DNA of 64,000 nucleotides from Villigracilis sp024434165. Lineage in GTDB: Bacteria > Chloroflexota > Anaerolineae > Anaerolineales > Villigracilaceae. Under the pieces are notes generated by a model. It was not told the DNA's origin and ran no database searches. It saw only the letters and a program-made list of their open reading frames with translations. Both the position numbers and the translations under genes were made by a program. Positions 59,090-64,000 of the stretch are shown here, piece by piece. The stretch is taken from assembly GCA_030263665.1 (NCBI GenBank), contig SZPK01000030.1, positions 62,001 to 126,000 on the forward strand, given 5' to 3'. Each line of letters starts with the position of its first letter. Within the stretch, counting starts at the first letter, position 1.

Positions 59090-60012
59090 ACCTTTTCCCC
59101 TTTCCAAAACAACATAACCGCAATTGACACAACCAGCACCATCGTCACCGCCAGCCCGCCTTCGGGACCGAATGCCCCGCCTGTAAGCCAGTCTTCCCCC
59201 GTTTCCATCAAATTGAAGACCATCCCGCCGCCCGCGCTCGTGCCGCTGACCTGCAAGCCGAAAAAATTTCCCTGCACCCAGTTCCAAACCGTGTGATTTG
59301 CGCTGATGCCCCAAAGCGAACCTTCTCGCATGGCGTATAAACCCGCAAACACACCATACAAGACAAGATTCAATAGGGCGATGACGCTCAGATTGGGGTT
59401 CAGCCCGTGGATGGCGGCGAAGATGACGGACGAGACCAGCAAGCCGATCCACGCTCTGTGACGCGCGCCGATGACTGGAAGCACCCAGCCGCGAAACAAC
59501 GCTTCCTCTGCGCCGCCCTGCACCACCCAGCCGAAAAGGACAAGAATCACCCCGCCTAGGGCGGAGAGACCCTGCTGGGCTGGGTCGCCCTGTTCCAGGG
59601 ATACACTGCCAAACAAAGCCAGGATTCCCACCGCGCCTGCGAACATCAACGCGCCGATGAGCAATCCGCGCCCGTATTGGGAGAGGATATTCTTCGCTTC
59701 GTAGCCTAGCGTCCAAAAGGGACGTTTCTCCACGAACTTCAGCCACGCCCAGAGGATGACGTAAACGAGCGCAAAGGCGGTGATCAATTGCGCGCCCATC
59801 CAAAAGCCCGCTTCAAGCGGGGAAAAGCCCTTCATGGTGATGAGGGCGTCCGAAAACCCATAGAGGATCGCCATGACGATGAAAACGGGAATTGCCCCCA
59901 TTTGCGCCGCGAACATGAAAACGAACGAAAGCGGAATGACCGCCGCAATGTGCGTCAGCCGCCGACCCTGACGGGCAAGGTCGAACAGCCTGTTGTGATT
60001 GAGCCAGTCCAT
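59068..60012 (-). CDS. CPBP-family intramembrane metalloprotease
   Basis: A 314-residue polytopic protein with about eight helices. GAEEALFRGWVLPVIGARHR gives the E-E-x3-R motif (~168), VSSVIFAAIHGLNPN the F-x3-H, and GISANHTVWNW the H-x3-N/W motif of CAAX-prenyl-protease/Abi enzymes. It may process membrane peptides. It is convergent with the broken HEPN gene. Confidence 0.92.
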   Translation of the reverse strand: MDWLNHNRLFDLARQGRRLTHIAAVIPLSFVFMFAAQMGAIPVFIVMAILYGFSDALITMKGFSPLEAGFWMGAQLITAFALVYVILWAWLKFVEKRPFWTLGYEAKNILSQYGRGLLIGALMFAGAVGILALFGSVSLEQGDPAQQGLSALGGVILVLFGWVVQGGAEEALFRGWVLPVIGARHRAWIGLLVSSVIFAAIHGLNPNLSVIALLNLVLYGVFAGLYAMREGSLWGISANHTVWNWVQGNFFGLQVSGTSAGGGMVFNLMETGEDWLTGGAFGPEGGLAVTMVLVVSIAVMLFWKGEKVYFTPSR

Positions 60013-60101
60013 GCGATGAACCTCCTTTTGGGGGAATTATACGGAAATTAAAGATGAAGCATGGGGGAGTTCCTTACCCTGCCCATGATAAAATTGCCGA
60101 T

Positions 60102-62627
60102 ATGCAACCTTCACTGGAAAAGCTACGCAAATTTTTTCGACTCGAACACGAAAACAAATACCAAAACACCGCCATCATCGGCGGACTCGCCAAAATGCTC
60201 GATTATTGGGAGGGGGAAGCCCGCGCGGATGGAATTACCGAGGAAGTGATTCAAGCCGTGGTGGCGCGCCTGCGCTCGTATGAAAAACTCAGCCCCGAAG
60301 GGCGCGCGGAATCGCTCAAAGGGTTGTGGAAGCGCATCGCAGAGACCTACCCCGAGGCGGGGCAAAAGCCGAAGCCGCAGCACCAGCCGTCCCGTACGGC
60401 GCGAAGCGATGCCAATGGGCAGGGAACTGCCGAGGCGGCCGCTCCCGCTCCACCGCAGGGTCAAAGCCAGCAGCGTCAGCATCCACAATCGCAAAAACCG
60501 AGACAAGCCCCGCAGCGTTTTGAATCCGCCACCAGCGCCAAGCACAGCCAGACTCCCGCCGCGCTCGAAGCGAAGTTGACTGTGCTGCAAGGCGTGGGAC
60601 CGAAGAACGCCGAGTCGCTTGCCAGGCTTGGGATGCAGACACTGGGCGACATGCTGTACAACTTCCCGCGCCGTTACGAAGATTACACATTGCTCAAACC
60701 GATCCAGTCGTTGATGTACGGCGACGTGGTGACGGTGATCGGCAGCATCCAAAGCGTGCACAACCGCCCGATTCGCGGCGGCAAACAAAGCATCATCGAG
60801 GTCATCATCAGCGACGGCACGGGTGCGCTGCGCGTTTCGTTCTTCAACCAGCCGTGGCTGATGAACCGCTTCAAACAGGGCGACATGATTTCCGTTTCGG
60901 GGAAGGTGGACCAGTACCTGGGGCGCATCGTGATGAACAGCCCCGATTGGGAATTCGTGGAAGTGGAAAACCTGCACACGAATCGAATCGTGCCGATCTA
61001 TCCGCTCACCGAACGCATCACGCAAAAGTGGCTCCGCAACCAGATGAAACAGGTGGTGACGTATTGGGCGCCCGCCGTAGTGGACGCCCTGCCCGATACG
61101 ATCAAGCGCGAGGCGCGGCTGGTTTCGCTCGGCGAGGCGTTGACGCAGATTCACTTCCCCGATTCGCAGGCGCGGCTCAAACTGGCGCGCGAGCGGCTTG
61201 CCTTCGATGAGATTTTTTATCTGCAAATGGGAGTGCTGCGCCAAAAACGCGACTGGCAGTCGGTGGAGGGCAGGCGCTTCACCGTCTCGGACGAGTGGCT
61301 GGGCGCGCGTTTAGCGGGTTTACCCTTCACCCTGACCTCTGCCCAGCAAAACGCGCTCGATGACATCCGCCGCGACCTCGATTCAGGCAAACCGATGAAT
61401 CGCCTGCTGCAAGGCGACGTGGGTTCGGGCAAAACGGTCATTGCCGCGCTGGGGGCGGGCATGGTGATCTCGAGCGGGGCGCAAGCCGCGGTCATGGCGC
61501 CCACGTCCATTTTGGCGGAACAGCATTACCGCAACTTCCTCAACCTGCTGGCAGGCGACAACGGATTCCTCTCGCGGGACGAGATTCGCCTGCTGGTGGG
61601 CAGCACGCCCGAAAGTGAGAAAGAGGCGATCCGTCAGGGCTTGGCGGACGGCTCGATCAAAATCGTCATCGGCACGCATGCGGTCATCGAACCCGATGTC
61701 CAATTCAAGGATTTGCAATTTGTGGTGATTGACGAACAGCACCGCTTCGGCGTGGAACAGCGCGCCGAACTGCGCAGCAAAGGCACGAACCCGCACCTGC
61801 TGGTGATGACCGCCACGCCCATCCCGCGCTCGCTGGCGCTGACGGTTTTCGGCGACCTCGATATTTCCGTGATGGATATGATGCCTGTGGGCAGGCAGCC
61901 GATTGCGACGTATGTGCTTCGCCCGCAGGAACGCGAACGCGCCTACACGATGATTCGCGCGCAGGTGAAGCAGGGGAATCAAGCCTTCATCGTTTATCCG
62001 TTGATTGACGAGAGCGAGAAGATCAACGTCCGCGCGGCAGTGGATGATTTCGAGACGCTTTCAAAGGACGTTTTCCCCGATTTGAAACTGGGCTTGCTGC
62101 ACGGGCGGATGAGACCCAGCGAGAAGGACGAGGTGATGTACAAGTTCCGCGACCGCGAGTTCGACATCCTCGTTTCCACGACGGTCATCGAAGTGGGCGT
62201 GGATGTGCCGAATTCCACGCTGATGCTTATCGAAGGCGCAGACCGCTTCGGCTTGGCGCAATTGCACCAACTGCGCGGGCGCGTGGGGCGCGGTTCGGCG
62301 GCGTCCACCTGTCTGCTGATTCCCACGCACGAAGACGCCACCGAAAACGAACGCCTGCAAGCGATGGCGACCACCAACAACGGCTTCGAACTCGCCGACC
62401 TCGACCTCAAACTGCGCGGACCAGGCGAATTCCTCGGCACGCGCCAGGCGGGGTTCGCCTCCTCGCTGAAGATGGCAAGCATCACCGATGTGGCGCTGAT
62501 CGAGAAAGCCCGCGAACAGGCAAAAGCCCTCTTCGAGCGCGACCCGTATTTGACCCAGCCCGAACACGCCTTGCTGGCAGAGGCGTTCGATAGATTCTGG
62601 AAGGGGACGGCAGGTGACGTGAGTTAG
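60102..62627 (+). CDS. recG: ATP-dependent DNA helicase RecG
   Basis: An 841-residue helicase that reverses stalled forks. Residues 1-95 are a helical start; ~95-155 a Gln/Pro/Ala-rich linker; ~160-320 wedge/OB domain (LTVLQGVGPKNAESLARLGM, LYNFPRRYEDYTLL, IGSIQSVHNRPIRGGKQ). The motor has Walker A GDVGSGKTVIAALGAGM (~439), FVVIDEQHRFGVEQRAELR (DEQH box), MTATPIPRSLALTVFGDLDI and the C-terminal FGLAQLHQLRGRVGRGSAAS. The extended N-terminus and linker are longer than in E. coli RecG. Start 60102 has TAAAAT seven bases before it. Confidence 0.95.
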   Translation: MQPSLEKLRKFFRLEHENKYQNTAIIGGLAKMLDYWEGEARADGITEEVIQAVVARLRSYEKLSPEGRAESLKGLWKRIAETYPEAGQKPKPQHQPSRTARSDANGQGTAEAAAPAPPQGQSQQRQHPQSQKPRQAPQRFESATSAKHSQTPAALEAKLTVLQGVGPKNAESLARLGMQTLGDMLYNFPRRYEDYTLLKPIQSLMYGDVVTVIGSIQSVHNRPIRGGKQSIIEVIISDGTGALRVSFFNQPWLMNRFKQGDMISVSGKVDQYLGRIVMNSPDWEFVEVENLHTNRIVPIYPLTERITQKWLRNQMKQVVTYWAPAVVDALPDTIKREARLVSLGEALTQIHFPDSQARLKLARERLAFDEIFYLQMGVLRQKRDWQSVEGRRFTVSDEWLGARLAGLPFTLTSAQQNALDDIRRDLDSGKPMNRLLQGDVGSGKTVIAALGAGMVISSGAQAAVMAPTSILAEQHYRNFLNLLAGDNGFLSRDEIRLLVGSTPESEKEAIRQGLADGSIKIVIGTHAVIEPDVQFKDLQFVVIDEQHRFGVEQRAELRSKGTNPHLLVMTATPIPRSLALTVFGDLDISVMDMMPVGRQPIATYVLRPQERERAYTMIRAQVKQGNQAFIVYPLIDESEKINVRAAVDDFETLSKDVFPDLKLGLLHGRMRPSEKDEVMYKFRDREFDILVSTTVIEVGVDVPNSTLMLIEGADRFGLAQLHQLRGRVGRGSAASTCLLIPTHEDATENERLQAMATTNNGFELADLDLKLRGPGEFLGTRQAGFASSLKMASITDVALIEKAREQAKALFERDPYLTQPEHALLAEAFDRFWKGTAGDVS

Positions 62628-62734
62628 TCGAATAGTCGGTTAGTCGGATGGTCGCGTAGTCGGTTGACTGTTGGGCTAACGGCTTTTCGACGAATGACTA
62701 CAAGACTATCAGACTAAAGGACAAAACGACTACC
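62625..62734. repeat. palindromic word repeat R4 between recG and coaD
   Basis: Iterated TAGTCGG/TGGTCGCG words from the recG stop codon (62625-62665), then near-complements (GACTACAAGACTATCAGACT, GGACAAAACGACTACC) to the coaD start codon. The array can fold into a long hairpin. It fills the whole 107-base gap and is of the same word class as R2. Confidence 0.65.
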
Positions 62735-63253
62735 ATGGTCAGAGCATTATTCCCAGGAACGTTCGACCCCATCCACTACGGTCACATGGATATTGCCACG
62801 CGCGCCGCGAAATTGTTCGACGAGGTGGTGATGGCGGTGTACGACAAACCGTTGAAATCGCTGATGTTTTCCCCCGAAGAGCGCATGGCGCTGGTCAGCG
62901 AAGCCTTCAAAGATGACCCCAAGATCAAGGTCACGGGCTACAGCGGCTTGACCATCGAATTCGCGCAGAAGATTCAGGCGCAGGTCATCGTGCGCGGACT
63001 ACGCGTGTTTTCCGACTTCGAGTTCGAGTTCCGCATGGCGCTGGCGAATCAGCGCATGGCGGGCGATGCTGTCGAAACCGTTGCGCTCATCACCGCCGAA
63101 CAACACACCTTCCTCTCGTCGTCCACGGTGCGTGAGATTGCCATGCTCAACGGCAACGTTTCCAGCATGGTCCCGCCGCATGTCGAACGGGCGCTCAAGG
63201 CAAAGGTCGCCCAAATGGGGGAGCATTCCCCGCCGAATGCGCTGCGGGATTAA
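62735..63253 (+). CDS. coaD: phosphopantetheine adenylyltransferase
   Basis: A 172-residue enzyme of CoA synthesis. ALFPGTFDPIHYGHMDIATR (T/HxGH nucleotide-binding motif), VIVRGLRVFSDFEFEFRMAL and HTFLSSSTVREIAMLNGNVS are full signatures. Its ATG directly follows repeat R4, with no ribosome site in view. Confidence 0.95.
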   Translation: MVRALFPGTFDPIHYGHMDIATRAAKLFDEVVMAVYDKPLKSLMFSPEERMALVSEAFKDDPKIKVTGYSGLTIEFAQKIQAQVIVRGLRVFSDFEFEFRMALANQRMAGDAVETVALITAEQHTFLSSSTVREIAMLNGNVSSMVPPHVERALKAKVAQMGEHSPPNALRD

Positions 63254-63297
63254 TGTGCTAGAATTAGGAAAAGTAGTTTCTTGTTCACGAGCAGCCT

Positions 63298-63792
63298 ATG
63301 GACATTCTTCAACTGATTGACCGCCTGGAAGAACTCTTCAACGACGCGAAGGCAGTGCCCTTCACGCATAACGTCGTCGTGGATGAAGACAAGATGCTGG
63401 AATTGATTGACCAGATGCGCATCGCCATCCCCGAGGAAGTGAAGAAAGCCCAGCAGGTGGTCGCCCAGCGCGACCGCGTCATGGCGCAGGCGCAGGAGGA
63501 GGCGAACCGCACCCTGCAAATCGCCCGCGACAAAGCCGACCAGCTCGTCCAGAAGGATATTGTCACGCAGGAGGCGCAGCGCCGCGCCGACCAGATCATC
63601 TCGCAGGCGCGCGCCGAAGCCGAAGCCATCCGTGCCGACGCCGATAATTACGTCCTCGACACGCTCATGCAATTGCAGGATCACATCGCCAAACTCAGCA
63701 ACCAGGTCAGCAATGGCATCCGCATGGTGCAGGAAGACCAGATGCGAAAAGCGACGGCTTCCAACAACGTGCCGAGCAACGTGGAAAAATGA
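63298..63792 (+). CDS. coiled-coil protein of unknown function, ATP synthase subunit-b-like
   Basis: A 164-residue, highly charged, almost wholly helical protein. MDILQLIDRLEELFNDAKAV begins it, followed by a long heptad region (QQVVAQRDRVMAQAQEEANR, AQRRADQIISQARAEAEAIR) similar to F0 subunit b and DivIVA-like coiled coils, but there is no membrane helix. Position after coaD is common in related genomes, to my knowledge; its function is unknown. Confidence 0.78.
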   Translation: MDILQLIDRLEELFNDAKAVPFTHNVVVDEDKMLELIDQMRIAIPEEVKKAQQVVAQRDRVMAQAQEEANRTLQIARDKADQLVQKDIVTQEAQRRADQIISQARAEAEAIRADADNYVLDTLMQLQDHIAKLSNQVSNGIRMVQEDQMRKATASNNVPSNVEK

Positions 63793-63795
63793 ACG

Positions 63796-63828
63796 AACAT
63801 CCCCGCCAAACGACGGGGATGTTTTTTT
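63796..63828 (+). terminator. intrinsic terminator after the coiled-coil gene
   Basis: AACATCCCCG (63796-63805) pairs perfectly with CGGGGATGTT (63814-63823), eight-base loop and T-run. Confidence 0.92.
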
Positions 63829-63855
63829 GTAGCGGCTTTGAGTAAATGATGTGGC

Positions 63856-63874
63856 AGCGAGATACTATCTCGCT
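63856..63874. repeat. AGCGAGAT-type hairpin
   Basis: AGCGAGAT, loop ACT, ATCTCGCT: an 8-bp perfect stem. It is related in sequence to the 40-bp tandem units at 49335-49447. Confidence 0.5.
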
Positions 63875-63896
63875 CAACGGTCGCCGTCATTTATTT

Positions 63897-64000
63897 CTAC
63901 ACGCCTCTTTCCTGGACCTCGAGCCTGTGTGCTGGTTCCCAAACCTTCGCCATGCTGACGAAGACTCCCGCGCCCAAAAGCAGCAACCCGATTCCAATCG
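63897..64000 (-). CDS. C-terminal end of an unidentified membrane protein, cut by window edge
   Basis: On the - strand the frame from the edge reads IGIGLLLLGAGVFVSMAKVW then EPAHRLEVQERGV and a stop at 63899-63897. A hydrophobic segment followed by a short charged tail fits the C-terminus of a membrane transporter, but the family cannot be named from 34 residues. Confidence 0.5.
   Translation of the reverse strand, partial: IGIGLLLLGAGVFVSMAKVWEPAHRLEVQERGV

Overview
The window looks like chromosome from a member of the Chloroflexota, most likely an Anaerolineae-type bacterium. This is inferred from gene content: threonine/proline-rich stalks behind lipoprotein signals, several formylglycine-enzyme-fold (SUMF1) proteins, a NACHT NTPase, a PDZ-GAF histidine kinase and GT39 membrane glycosyltransferases. 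No rRNA or tRNA gene was seen. Both edges cut through genes.

Positions 1-26346 form a surface-polysaccharide region, nearly all on the + strand. It starts with rfbB (5' cut), rfbA and rfbD for dTDP-L-rhamnose. A secreted DUF11/CARDB/DNRLRE protein follows. Then come a methyltransferase, GT2 and GT4 glycosyltransferases, a sugar epimerase, two sulfotransferases around a two-gene ABC exporter (Wzm/Wzt type), a membrane sulfatase-fold protein, a 62-residue DPGSGS protein, a NoeA-like methyltransferase, two more GT2 enzymes, a WecA/TagO-type initiating transferase and three GT-C membrane glycosyltransferases. Together they would make, sulfate and export a rhamnose-containing glycan.

Positions 26553-35753 carry signalling and possible conflict genes: a 1337-residue sensor kinase, a FIST sensor protein, a NACHT-FGE fusion, and a small partner protein that shares the fusion's N-terminal glycine-rich motif. 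Positions 35985-38951 hold a Fur-family regulator with a Nur-like operator and a NikMN/CbiQ/CbiO-type nickel/cobalt ECF transporter. On the - strand follows metK, behind a SAM-I riboswitch whose P3 loop contains a repeat insertion.

Positions 40601-50385 hold small secreted or lipid-anchored proteins (two FGE-fold lipoproteins, a C39-like peptidase, TPR and SH3-like proteins), a response regulator, a flavin reductase, an AMMECR1 protein, a DUF971 protein and a lipid kinase. Three copies of a MITE-like element and several palindromic word repeats sit in the gaps.

Positions 50422-64000 are mostly housekeeping: a Ser/Thr kinase, rpe, rpmB, Asp23, a FakA/YloV gene broken by an apparent 10-base deletion, HAAS/PadR, DegV, a CPBP protease, recG and coaD. 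Three decaying toxin-antitoxin modules are interspersed. Two of them are flanked by duplicated pieces of the neighbouring gene, which may mark how they inserted.
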